A stretch of 64,000 nucleotides of DNA from Candidatus Aalborgicola lynettensis (lineage in GTDB: Bacteria; Pseudomonadota; Gammaproteobacteria; Burkholderiales; Burkholderiaceae_C), in NCBI GenBank assembly GCA_016719405.1, contig JADJZE010000001.1, forward strand, positions 682,001-746,000, given 5' to 3'. Shown piece by piece: positions 35,162-42,997 of the stretch. A program made the position numbers and the translations under genes. Each line of letters begins with the position of its first letter. Position 1 is the first letter of the stretch. The notes beneath the pieces were generated by a model. The model worked only from the letters and a program-made list of their open reading frames with translations. It was not told the origin of the DNA and did no database searches.

Positions 35162-35835
35162 ATCGGTCTGCTGGTCACGCCGCGCTGCGCCAGATCGTCC
35201 ACGACGTGCAGGCCACCCTGGCGTTGCCGCGCTACACCGGTGCACCGCAATTCATGGCGCAGCTGTCGCACTTGCAGGCTTACCAGAGTGCGCGCATGCG
35301 CCACACCCACCGTGATTGGTATGCCACCCCAGCCGACGGCCTGCTGCTCGACTTTATTGTCGGCGATGTGTACCGCGGCATTGACCTGGCATTGCTCAAA
35401 ACCCGCCTGGCAACGGCCGAACGGGTACTGGGCACCTTGTTCAATGATTTCGAGCTGGTGCAAGTGGCAGTGGCATTTACGGCCATCACCTCCTCGCTGG
35501 ACGACCAACTGGCGCAGCTACTGGCACCGACAAGTAATGGCGCCATTGGCGACCTGGACTACGCCGGTGCCGTGCGCCAGCAAAACCGCATGGCCGAGCG
35601 CGTCGAACAAGGTGCGCTGTTGCTGCATTTCACCCGCCTGTTGCTGGATTTGCAGGACGACAGCGTGGCCTGGCGCGCCATCCAATGGGCCAAGCTGCCA
35701 GCCCATGTGGCCGGTTTCGGCGGTTTTCACAGCCTGGTGTCCCACGGATACGCCACCCTGCGCGGTGTTGAGAACGCCGCAGACAAGGTCGAACGCCTGA
35801 CAACGGTGGAAGCCGACTACTTCGCCGCGCTGTAA
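35158..35835 (+). CDS. conserved hypothetical protein coupled to DUF445 gene
   Basis: 225 residues from GTG at 35158, whose bases overlap the TGA of the DUF445 gene; this strongly suggests translational coupling. No signal peptide or membrane helix. Mainly helical, with an acidic FNDFELVQVAVAFTAITSSLDDQL region and a C-terminal VEADYFAAL. I do not recognise a named domain. The position next to DUF445 suggests a shared role. The stop is followed at once by repeat copy c. Confidence 0.7.
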   Translation: MNRSAGHAALRQIVHDVQATLALPRYTGAPQFMAQLSHLQAYQSARMRHTHRDWYATPADGLLLDFIVGDVYRGIDLALLKTRLATAERVLGTLFNDFELVQVAVAFTAITSSLDDQLAQLLAPTSNGAIGDLDYAGAVRQQNRMAERVEQGALLLHFTRLLLDLQDDSVAWRAIQWAKLPAHVAGFGGFHSLVSHGYATLRGVENAADKVERLTTVEADYFAAL

Positions 35836-35899
35836 TGCTATTAAAATCCTAGCTGCTTACGCAAGCGCAGCGTGCGCAGGAGGCATATTTTGCTATGAA
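35833..35899. repeat. intergenic palindromic repeat, copy c
   Basis: AGCTGCTTACGCAAGC, then CAGCGTGCGCAGGAGGC, flanked by GCTATTAAAAT and ATTTTGCTAT. The right arm contains AGGAGG and the right end runs into the ATG of the following gene, so this copy supplies that gene's ribosome-binding site and start. Confidence 0.65.
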
Positions 35900-36269
35900 A
35901 AAAAATGGTTCTGGACTGGCCTCGCTGGGCGCCTTGGTGTATTCCACCGACGCCGGGCGTATGTGCCCTAACTGCCGCCAGCCGGTGGCGCAGTGCAGCT
36001 GCAAAGCGCAGGCGGCCGTGCCGCAGGGTGATGGTGTGGTGCGTGTCTCGCGCGAAACCAAAGGCCGTGGCGGCAAGGCGGTTACGCTGGTCAAAGGTGT
36101 GCTGCTGGACGCTGCCGGTTTGGCTGAGCTGGGCAAGAAGCTGAAAAACGCCTGCGGCAGCGGCGGCACCGTGAAAGACGGCGTGATTGAAGTGCAAGGC
36201 GACCACTGCGACCGCGTGGTCGAACTGCTCAAGGCACAGGGCCATACCGTCAAACGGGCAGGGGGTTAG
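35895..36269 (+). CDS. SUI1/YciH-family translation factor
   Basis: 124 residues. The C-terminal two thirds are an eIF1/SUI1 fold: GGKAVTLVKGVLLDAAGLAELGKKLKNACGSGGTVKDG. The N-terminal part has a short cysteine cluster CPNCRQPVAQCSC (about residues 28-40) that may bind zinc. YciH in E. coli discourages poor start codons under stress. The ribosome-binding site AGGAGG and the start region are contributed by repeat copy c. Confidence 0.85.
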   Translation: MKKNGSGLASLGALVYSTDAGRMCPNCRQPVAQCSCKAQAAVPQGDGVVRVSRETKGRGGKAVTLVKGVLLDAAGLAELGKKLKNACGSGGTVKDGVIEVQGDHCDRVVELLKAQGHTVKRAGG

Positions 36270-36271
36270 GC

Positions 36272-36784
36272 ATGGAAAATTTAAGCGTTGCCCTGTACTG
36301 GGATTTTGAAAACCTGCACGCCGCCTTGTGTGAAGCACGCCAAGAGGGCTCTTACAGCAAGCAGGACAACCGTTTCAAGGTGCAGGAGCCGCTGGTGGAT
36401 GTGGCGGCTATTGTGGCGCTGGCAGCTTCCAAAGGTCCCATTGCCATCAACCGCGCCTACTGCAACTGGCAGTACTTTGGGCGCTACCGCGACTTGCTGA
36501 TGCACCACGGCATGGAGCTGATTCAAATGTTTCCCCCCGGCGGCGCCGCCAAAAATGGGGCTGATATTCGGCTCTGCCTGGACGCCATGGAGGACCTGGG
36601 GCGCTTTGGCCATATTGGCACCGTCATGGTGGTCAGTGGCGACAGCGACTACATGCCCCTGGCCCACAAAATCAAGGCCGCCGGGCGCACCCTGCTCGGT
36701 GTGGGCGCGCGCAAGGCAACCAACGCCCACTGGGCCACCAGTTGCCACAGTTTTCACTATTACGACGACCTGGTGAGCGCATGA
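36272..36784 (+). CDS. NYN-domain protein (LabA-like PIN nuclease fold)
   Basis: 170 residues forming one NYN domain. The acidic metal-binding residues of the PIN-like site are seen in ALYWDFENLHAAL, KNGADIRLCLDAMED and VVSGDSDYMPLAHK. NYN domains are putative RNases. There is no extra RNA-binding OST-HTH domain. It lies two bases after the SUI1 gene and overlaps the next gene by four bases, so the three are one operon. Confidence 0.87.
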   Translation: MENLSVALYWDFENLHAALCEARQEGSYSKQDNRFKVQEPLVDVAAIVALAASKGPIAINRAYCNWQYFGRYRDLLMHHGMELIQMFPPGGAAKNGADIRLCLDAMEDLGRFGHIGTVMVVSGDSDYMPLAHKIKAAGRTLLGVGARKATNAHWATSCHSFHYYDDLVSA

Positions 36785-37233
36785 TATTTACCCCCGATGC
36801 CGACGCCATTACCCACGGCATCCAGTTGGCCGTGGCACCGGTGTTTTTTCTGACGGCGGTGTCGGGCATGATCGGCGTGGTGGCCGGTCGCCTGGCCCGC
36901 ATCATTGACCGGGCCCGGGGGCTGGAAGAGCGGGCCATGGTCTCTACCGACCGCGAGTTTTTGCAGCGGGCCAATGGGGAATTGACCACCCTGCGCCTGC
37001 GGGGGCGCCTGGCCAACAGTTGTATTGCCTTGCTGACACTGTGTGCGGTCTTCATCGGCCTGACCATCATTGTGTTGTTTGTGGGTGAAACCACCACGTT
37101 CCAAAGTGGCCGTTTGGCCGTGACGGGGTTTCTGGCCGGTGTGGTGAGTTTTTTGGTGGCCTTGTTGTGTTTTTTGGCCGAGACATTCATTGCCACCCGG
37201 GTACTGAATTTCCGCATGCCGGGCGTTGGTTAG
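36781..37233 (+). CDS. DUF2721 membrane protein
   Basis: 150 residues from ATG at 36781, overlapping the NYN stop (ATGA). Three hydrophobic segments: VAPVFFLTAVSGMIGVVAG, SCIALLTLCAVFIGLTIIVLFV and FLAGVVSFLVALLCFLAETFI. The basic stretch RLARIIDRARGLEERA follows the first helix, as is typical of DUF2721. Function unknown. Confidence 0.85.
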   Translation: MIFTPDADAITHGIQLAVAPVFFLTAVSGMIGVVAGRLARIIDRARGLEERAMVSTDREFLQRANGELTTLRLRGRLANSCIALLTLCAVFIGLTIIVLFVGETTTFQSGRLAVTGFLAGVVSFLVALLCFLAETFIATRVLNFRMPGVG

Positions 37234-37287
37234 CACGCTTGCCTGCGCGTTGACGGGCTTGTTCGCGCATACCGTCGATAATCCGGC

Positions 37288-37638
37288 ATGAAAAAAACAT
37301 TCCAACTCGCCGTTGAAGGCAAGAATCCCGACCGCGTGCTTGACGCTGTCAAACACGAAATTCGCAAATACGTGCAGCGCGAGCGCCGCCGTGCACTGCC
37401 CCAGGGTGTGGATTATTGGGACTTTGACTGTAAATTTGGCCCCACCCAAGATGGCGCACAAGTGGTGCACTTTGCCACCCTCACCAGCCACATCAATGCC
37501 ATCGCGCAAGCCGGTGGTACGCAGTTTTACATTGAAATACTGGCCAAACACGGTGTCCGCGTGCCCCGGCCCGAAGGCACCAAAGAGCGGGTTACCTCGG
37601 CCGCCGCCGCAGCCACCTATTTGGACGACGAAGACTGA
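37288..37638 (+). CDS. DUF6172-family small protein
   Basis: 116 residues: MKKTFQLAVEGKNPDRVLDAVKHEIRKY..., with YWDFDCKFG in the middle. Found in many proteobacteria next to unrelated genes; role unknown. No membrane segment. The last 22 bases overlap, tail to tail, the 3' end of the DEAD-box gene. Confidence 0.75.
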   Translation: MKKTFQLAVEGKNPDRVLDAVKHEIRKYVQRERRRALPQGVDYWDFDCKFGPTQDGAQVVHFATLTSHINAIAQAGGTQFYIEILAKHGVRVPRPEGTKERVTSAAAAATYLDDED

Positions 37639-38909
37639 GTGCTGCTTGCGCCAGCCTGTGCAGCGGCCGCGCGCAACTTGTCTTTTTTGCTGGGGCGTTT
37701 GCCTTTGATTCCGCCGTTGTTGGGCCCTACCGGGGCTGGCAGCGGGGTGGCAACGTCCACTGGCTCAAACCCCGCAATGTGCTCGCGCACCAACGTCAGC
37801 CCCGTGCGTTTTTCGATCAGCGCGAAATGCGCTTCGGTGTCGGCGCTGACAAAACTCACGGCCAAGCCCGTTTCGCCCGCGCGCCCGGTGCGCCCTATGC
37901 GGTGCACATAGTCCACCGCCGAGCGGGGCAGGTCGTAGTTCACCACCACGGGCAATTTGGCAATGTCGATGCCACGCGCGGCCAAATCGGTGGTGACCAC
38001 CACTTCCCATTGCTCGTCTTTGAATTCGGCCAGTACCTGCTTGCGTGCGCCCTGGCTCAGGTCGCCGTGAAAGGCTGTGGCATAAATACCGGCGCGGTAC
38101 AGCTTTTCAGCCACCAGCTCGCTGGCGTATTTGGTGGCCACAAACACCAGCACCCGCTTCCAGCCCTCGGTTTTGATCAAATGGCGCAGCAACTGGGTGC
38201 GGGCCTTTTCGTCGACTGCAATGGCGCGTTGCACGATGTCGGGTGTGGTGGTGGGGGTGGCTTCAATTTCTACCCGAACCGGGTCGCGCAGCAGGCTTTG
38301 GGCCAGGGCTTGTACCTCGGGGGGGAAGGTGGCCGAGAAAAACAGGTTTTGCCGCCGTGGTGGCAACAGGCTCAACACCTGGGCTAATTCGTCGGCAAAA
38401 CCCATGTCGAGCAAGCGGTCGGCCTCGTCCAGCACCAGCGTGCGCGCGGTGGCCAGTTGCACCGCATTTTGGCGCGACAGGTCCAGCAGGCGCCCGGGTG
38501 TGGCCACCAATACATCGGCGCCGCCGCGCAGGGTCATCATTTGCGGGTTGATAGAGACACCGCCAAACACCACCGCCACTTTAGGGGGCTTGGGCAGTGT
38601 CTGGGTCAGTGCGCGCAACACGTCACCCACTTGCACTGCCAGTTCGCGTGTCGGTACCAAAATCAGTGCCGCAATGGCCCGTGCGTACGTCGAGGGGCGG
38701 GCGTCTGGCGGCACTTGTGTCAGGCGTTGCAAAAGGGGCAGGGCGAAGGCGGCGGTTTTGCCAGAGCCGGTTTGTGCGGCAGCCAGCAAGTCCGAGCCGG
38801 CCAATATGGCCGGAATGGCCAGGGTTTGAACCGGCGTGGGCTGTGAAAAACCCTGTGCAGCCGCCGATTGAACCAGCGTGGGCGTTAGACCGAGAGATAA
38901 AAATGGCAT
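37617..38909 (-). CDS. DEAD-box RNA helicase (RhlE-like)
   Basis: 430 residues with motifs of DEAD-box helicases: Q motif FSQPTPVQ, Walker A AAQTGSGKT, DEAD in VLDEADRLLDMGF, SAT in FFSATFP, and HRIGRTGRAG. The C-terminal tail is short, basic and serine-rich (RPSKKDKLRAAAAQAGASSTQSSSSK). Such enzymes remodel rRNA during ribosome assembly or mRNA during decay. It ends in a convergent overlap with the DUF6172 gene. Confidence 0.93.
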   Translation of the reverse strand: MPFLSLGLTPTLVQSAAAQGFSQPTPVQTLAIPAILAGSDLLAAAQTGSGKTAAFALPLLQRLTQVPPDARPSTYARAIAALILVPTRELAVQVGDVLRALTQTLPKPPKVAVVFGGVSINPQMMTLRGGADVLVATPGRLLDLSRQNAVQLATARTLVLDEADRLLDMGFADELAQVLSLLPPRRQNLFFSATFPPEVQALAQSLLRDPVRVEIEATPTTTPDIVQRAIAVDEKARTQLLRHLIKTEGWKRVLVFVATKYASELVAEKLYRAGIYATAFHGDLSQGARKQVLAEFKDEQWEVVVTTDLAARGIDIAKLPVVVNYDLPRSAVDYVHRIGRTGRAGETGLAVSFVSADTEAHFALIEKRTGLTLVREHIAGFEPVDVATPLPAPVGPNNGGIKGKRPSKKDKLRAAAAQAGASSTQSSSSK

Positions 38910-38926
38910 GAGGGGAGGCGAAAGGC

Positions 38927-39739
38927 CTAGTCTTGCAACATCGAAATGTCGCTGAAGGCGTCGGCCGGGGGCAAGGTGGGTTCAAGGGTGTCGATGTGGA
39001 GCCGCAATGCGGCCAGCACCGTGGTGGGTAAGTCGTCCAACACCGGCGCGCCGCAGGCAGCCTGGTCAGACAGCAGGGTGGCCAGGTGCAGAACCCCCGC
39101 GAGAGGTGTAAACACCGTAGCGCCCAAGGGTTGGGAACACTGCGCCAGTGCGTGCGACACACCGTCGGGAAAGTCCCAGCGGCGCGCCAGTTCGGCGGTG
39201 ATCTGCCCTTCGTCAAAACCCACAGCGTCGCGCTCGCGCACCCAGCGTTCGCCGGGGGCGCGGGGCATTTGTTCGATGCGCCCCAGCACGTGCGGGCTGC
39301 GTTGGGCGATGACAACTTCACCCAGGCGCACCATCATGCCGGTGAGCCAGGCTTGTGCCTGGTCCAGCCGGGTGTGCTCCGCCAGCCATTTGGCATAGCC
39401 GGCACACACCATGCAATCGCGCCAGAATTCCAGCCGGTTTAACGCGCTTGGCAATTCAAACGCGTTGGCGATGCAGATGGACAGCGCCCGCGCCCGGATG
39501 TGGGCCACACCAACAACGCTAATGGCCGCTTCCAGCGATGTGACACTGCGCGATAGCCCAAACATGGCGCTGTTGGCCATGCGCAGCAAGGCCGTCGTGA
39601 GGGCCGGGTCTTTGGCGATGACATCGCGCACCATGGCGATGTCGGCGTTGGGGTTGTTGAGGGTGCGAATCAGGGCATGCGCCACTTCGGGCATCACCGG
39701 TAATTTGACCGACTGTAAGTAGGATGCTAAGTCTGCCAT
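38927..39739 (-). CDS. HDOD-domain protein
   Basis: 270 residues from MADLASYLQSVKLPVMPEV, the normal HDOD start, 29 codons inside the longest frame. HDOD domains are HD-like helical domains without the metal-binding HD pair, found in signalling proteins; the segment DIAMVRDVIAKDPALTTALLRMANSAMFG is typical. There is no extra GGDEF, EAL or response-regulator domain. It lies 17 bases after the DEAD-box gene start, on the same strand, so it may be transcribed first with it. Confidence 0.85.
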   Translation of the reverse strand: MADLASYLQSVKLPVMPEVAHALIRTLNNPNADIAMVRDVIAKDPALTTALLRMANSAMFGLSRSVTSLEAAISVVGVAHIRARALSICIANAFELPSALNRLEFWRDCMVCAGYAKWLAEHTRLDQAQAWLTGMMVRLGEVVIAQRSPHVLGRIEQMPRAPGERWVRERDAVGFDEGQITAELARRWDFPDGVSHALAQCSQPLGATVFTPLAGVLHLATLLSDQAACGAPVLDDLPTTVLAALRLHIDTLEPTLPPADAFSDISMLQD

Positions 39740-39858
39740 GGTGGGGCGATGATACCGCCGATGGGCAGGCTTCGCGGTACAAAGATTCTGGCAAGATGGC
39801 AGGCCAGCGCGGGTCGGGTGCGGCAATGCGCAAAGCCGATTGCAAGGGGGGATGTGGC

Positions 39859-40608
39859 ATGGGGAAAACGGTGTTGGTGGTGGTACTGGTCATCGTTTTG
39901 GGTGGTGCAGGTGCCGCATGGTGGCTGTACCGCTCGCTGGATCGGGTGGTGGCATCGGCCATTCGCACCTACGTGCCGCCCATCGTGGGGGTAAACGTGC
40001 AGCTCGATGGGGCCAGAATTCAACCCGCAGAGGGCCTGGCATCACTCCATGGCCTGGTGTTGGGCAACCCCGAGGGGTTTCAGACGCCGCACGCCTTTGC
40101 CGTGCAGCAAATTCGCATGCAACTGGACGTGGCCACGCTGACCCAAAACCTGATTGTGGTGCGCGAAATCCGCATTGAACAACCGGAAGTCACTTATGAA
40201 TACGCCTCTGGTGGCAGCAATCTGCAGGTCATCCAGCGCCAGGTGGAGGCCTATATTGCCGCTGCGTCCTCTTCTGCGTCCCACGCCAAAGACCCTGCAG
40301 ATGGGCAAGGACCGGGCAAGAAACTCACCATCGACCACTTCATCGTCCAGGGCGCCAAGGCCCATGTCAGCGCCAATGTACTCAAAGGCCGCGCCGTGAG
40401 CGTGCCGCTGGCCGACATCCACCTGGTGGACATGGGTAAAAATACCAATGGCATCACCCCCGCCGAAGCCGCCCGCCAGGTGGTCAACGCCATCACCCAA
40501 AACGCCACCAAGGCCGTGGCTCCACTCCAGCTGGGCGGCACGGTGGTGGAGGGCGTCAAAAAAGGCGCTGCTTCGGCTGCCGATGCCGTCAAAAGTTTTT
40601 TCAAGTAA
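39859..40608 (+). CDS. AsmA/DUF748-like membrane-anchored protein
   Basis: 249 residues from ATG at 39859 with AAGGGG upstream. One N-terminal membrane helix (VLVVVLVIVLGGAGAAWWLY) then a periplasmic beta-rich region with LHGLVLGNPEGFQTPHAFAVQQIRMQLDVATLTQNLIVVREIRIEQPEVTYE, which is the repeated pattern of AsmA-like proteins. These bridge the periplasm or help lipid or outer-membrane transport; this one is short. Function of this member is unknown. It diverges from the HDOD gene. Confidence 0.72.
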   Translation: MGKTVLVVVLVIVLGGAGAAWWLYRSLDRVVASAIRTYVPPIVGVNVQLDGARIQPAEGLASLHGLVLGNPEGFQTPHAFAVQQIRMQLDVATLTQNLIVVREIRIEQPEVTYEYASGGSNLQVIQRQVEAYIAAASSSASHAKDPADGQGPGKKLTIDHFIVQGAKAHVSANVLKGRAVSVPLADIHLVDMGKNTNGITPAEAARQVVNAITQNATKAVAPLQLGGTVVEGVKKGAASAADAVKSFFK

Positions 40609-40641
40609 ATACAACAACCCTACCCACGCGCAATAAACACC

Positions 40642-41307
40642 ATGGAAAAAAACCTGACGATCGATTTTGTTTCCGACGTGTCTTGCCCCTGGTGCGCCAT
40701 TGGCTTGGCGTCGTTGCAGCAAGCGCTGGCGCGCGTGAACGGTGCGATCAGCGCACAGATCACTTTTCAGCCTTTCGAGCTCAACCCGAATATGGTGCCC
40801 GAGGGTGAAGACACCACCGAACACCTGGCCAAAAAATATGGCTCTACGCCCGAGCAGGCTGCAGCCATCAAGGAGACCATTCGCGCCCGTGGTGCCGAAT
40901 TGGGCTTTACCTTCAACCTGGACAAGCGCTCCCGCATCTACAACACCTTTGACGCGCACCGCCTGCTGCACTGGGCGCAGCACGAGGGTGCGGATAAGCA
41001 ACTGGCACTCAAGCAAGCCCTGCTCAAAGCCTATTTCACCGATGGTGAAGACCCCAGCAACCACGCCGTGCTGGTGCGTGCCGCCCAGGCGGTGGGGCTG
41101 GATGGTGCGCGCGCCCAGGCCATTTTGTCCAGTGACGAATTTGTGGCCGCCGTGCGGGAGCAGGAACAGTTTTACTTGCAGCAGGGCATCCACTCGGTTC
41201 CGGCCGTGGTCATCAACGGGCGCCACCTGATCTCAGGCGGCCAACCGCCCGAGGTGTTTGAGCAGGCCTTGCGCCAGATTGCCGAACAGACGCCTCGCAC
41301 CGCCTGA
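40642..41307 (+). CDS. DsbA-family (FrnE-like) oxidoreductase
   Basis: 221 residues with thioredoxin-type active site SDVSCPWCAIG (Cys15 and Cys18) and no signal peptide, so cytoplasmic. The helical insert and SVPAVVINGRHLISGGQPPEVFEQAL match the FrnE branch, which is related to polyketide-linked oxidoreductases and oxidative-stress proteins. The cis-proline is in SVPAV. Confidence 0.9.
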   Translation: MEKNLTIDFVSDVSCPWCAIGLASLQQALARVNGAISAQITFQPFELNPNMVPEGEDTTEHLAKKYGSTPEQAAAIKETIRARGAELGFTFNLDKRSRIYNTFDAHRLLHWAQHEGADKQLALKQALLKAYFTDGEDPSNHAVLVRAAQAVGLDGARAQAILSSDEFVAAVREQEQFYLQQGIHSVPAVVINGRHLISGGQPPEVFEQALRQIAEQTPRTA

Positions 41308-41319
41308 CGGCTTCTCCGC

Positions 41320-42915
41320 ATGAACCTTCCGTTACCGGATAGACGCCAGTGGCTGTGCCAGGCGGCACGGTTGGCCGGTACCGCGGCCGGGGCGTTGTGG
41401 TTGCCGCGCAGTGTCTTGGGTGCACCGCGCTGGGACAACAACCCATTTGCCCTGGGTGTGGCCAGCGGCTCACCCACCCCCAACGCGGTGGTGCTGTGGA
41501 CGCGCTTGCTGCAGCCGGAAGGCGATGGTCTGTCGCGCATGGGCACGCAAACGATTGCCGTGCGCTGGGAACTGGCGCACGACGAAGGGTTTACGCGCAT
41601 CGTGCAATCCGGCCAAAGCCTGGCAACGCCCGCGCTGGGGCACAGCGTGCATGTGGAGGTGGCGGGATTACAAAGCGACCGCTGGTACCACTACCGCTTT
41701 ATGGTGGGTGATGCCGTGAGCGCCACCGGGCGCACCCGCACCTTCCCCGCACCGGGTGCCAAGGTCAGCAAGCTGCGCATGGCCTACGCCTCGTGCCAGC
41801 ACTGGGAGCACGGCTACTACAGCGCCTACCGCCACATGCGTGATGAGCAGCTGGACGCGGTGATGTTTCTGGGCGACTACATCTACGAATACGGGGGCAG
41901 CAGCAAGCCCGTGCGCCCGGCACCCGCGCGCAACGCCATCACGCTGGACGACTACCGCAGCTTGTACGCGCTGTACAAAAGCGACCCCGACTTGCAGCAC
42001 ATGCACGCCGCGTGCCCCTGGCTGATGACCTGGGACGACCATGAGGTACACAACGACTATGCGGGCCTGCAAGCCGGTGTCTTTGGCCCCGAGGTGATCA
42101 ACTTTGCCGAGCGACGCGCTGCAGCCTACCAGGCCTATTACGAACACATGCCGCTGCGCAGCAGCGTACTGACGCGTGCGTTGGCCGGGCTGGCCCAGGG
42201 GTCGGAGCTGCGGCTCTACGGTGCCGTGCCCTATGGCAAGCTGGCGACGCTGTACCTGCTGGACAACCGGCAGTACCGCGCCCCGCAGGTCTGCACCAAA
42301 GACGGTGCCCGGGGCTCCAGCACCGTGAATCCGGCGCATTGCCCTGAATGGCGCAACCCCCAGCGCACCCTGCTGGGCCAGGCACAAGAGCAATGGCTGG
42401 ACACCGCCTTTGCCAAGAATGGCGCGCGCTGGAACGTGCTGGGCCAACAAACCGTGTTTGGCCAGCGCGACTTTCAATCCGGGCGCGGCCAAACCCTGTC
42501 CAACGACGGCTGGGACGGCTACAGCGCCGCCCGCACCCGCGTCACCGATTCCATGCAACGCCACCACCTGGCCAACCCCGTGCTCCTGGGCGGCGACGTA
42601 CACGCCAATTGGGTGGGCCACGTCAAAGCCGACTACGCCCGCGCAAGCAGCGCCACGCTGGGGGTGGAGTTTTGCGGCACCAGCATCACGTCCCACGGCG
42701 GCAGCAATGCACGCATCGCTGAGCAACTGGAACGCAACCCACACTTCGTATTGGCCGACCGCGAGCGCCGGGGCTACGGTGTGGTGGAGTTCACGCACCA
42801 GCAGCTCACCACCACTTTGCGCGTGGTGGACGACGTGGTGCAGCCCGATTCCGGAGTCAGCACGCTGGCGCAGTTTGTGGTGGAGGCGGGGCAGCCACGG
42901 CTGCAGCGGGTGTGA
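41320..42915 (+). CDS. phoD: alkaline phosphatase D family protein (PhoD), Tat-exported
   Basis: 531 residues. The N-terminus DRRQWLCQAARLAGTAAGALWLP looks like a Tat signal (RRQWL variant of RRxFL). The core has the PhoD motifs FALGVASGSPTPNAVVLWTRL, MFLGDYIYEYGG, LMTWDDHEVHNDYAG and LLGGDVHANWVGHV for iron and calcium. It hydrolyses phosphate mono- and diesters in the periplasm. It starts 12 bases after frnE-like gene, but function does not obviously connect. Confidence 0.9.
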   Translation: MNLPLPDRRQWLCQAARLAGTAAGALWLPRSVLGAPRWDNNPFALGVASGSPTPNAVVLWTRLLQPEGDGLSRMGTQTIAVRWELAHDEGFTRIVQSGQSLATPALGHSVHVEVAGLQSDRWYHYRFMVGDAVSATGRTRTFPAPGAKVSKLRMAYASCQHWEHGYYSAYRHMRDEQLDAVMFLGDYIYEYGGSSKPVRPAPARNAITLDDYRSLYALYKSDPDLQHMHAACPWLMTWDDHEVHNDYAGLQAGVFGPEVINFAERRAAAYQAYYEHMPLRSSVLTRALAGLAQGSELRLYGAVPYGKLATLYLLDNRQYRAPQVCTKDGARGSSTVNPAHCPEWRNPQRTLLGQAQEQWLDTAFAKNGARWNVLGQQTVFGQRDFQSGRGQTLSNDGWDGYSAARTRVTDSMQRHHLANPVLLGGDVHANWVGHVKADYARASSATLGVEFCGTSITSHGGSNARIAEQLERNPHFVLADRERRGYGVVEFTHQQLTTTLRVVDDVVQPDSGVSTLAQFVVEAGQPRLQRV

Positions 42916-42997
42916 GGAGCGCGTGAACGCACTCCAGCCGTCACCAAGACGACAAGCGTCGCCCCGAAAACTGCCGCTCTGGGCCACAATTTGCCCC

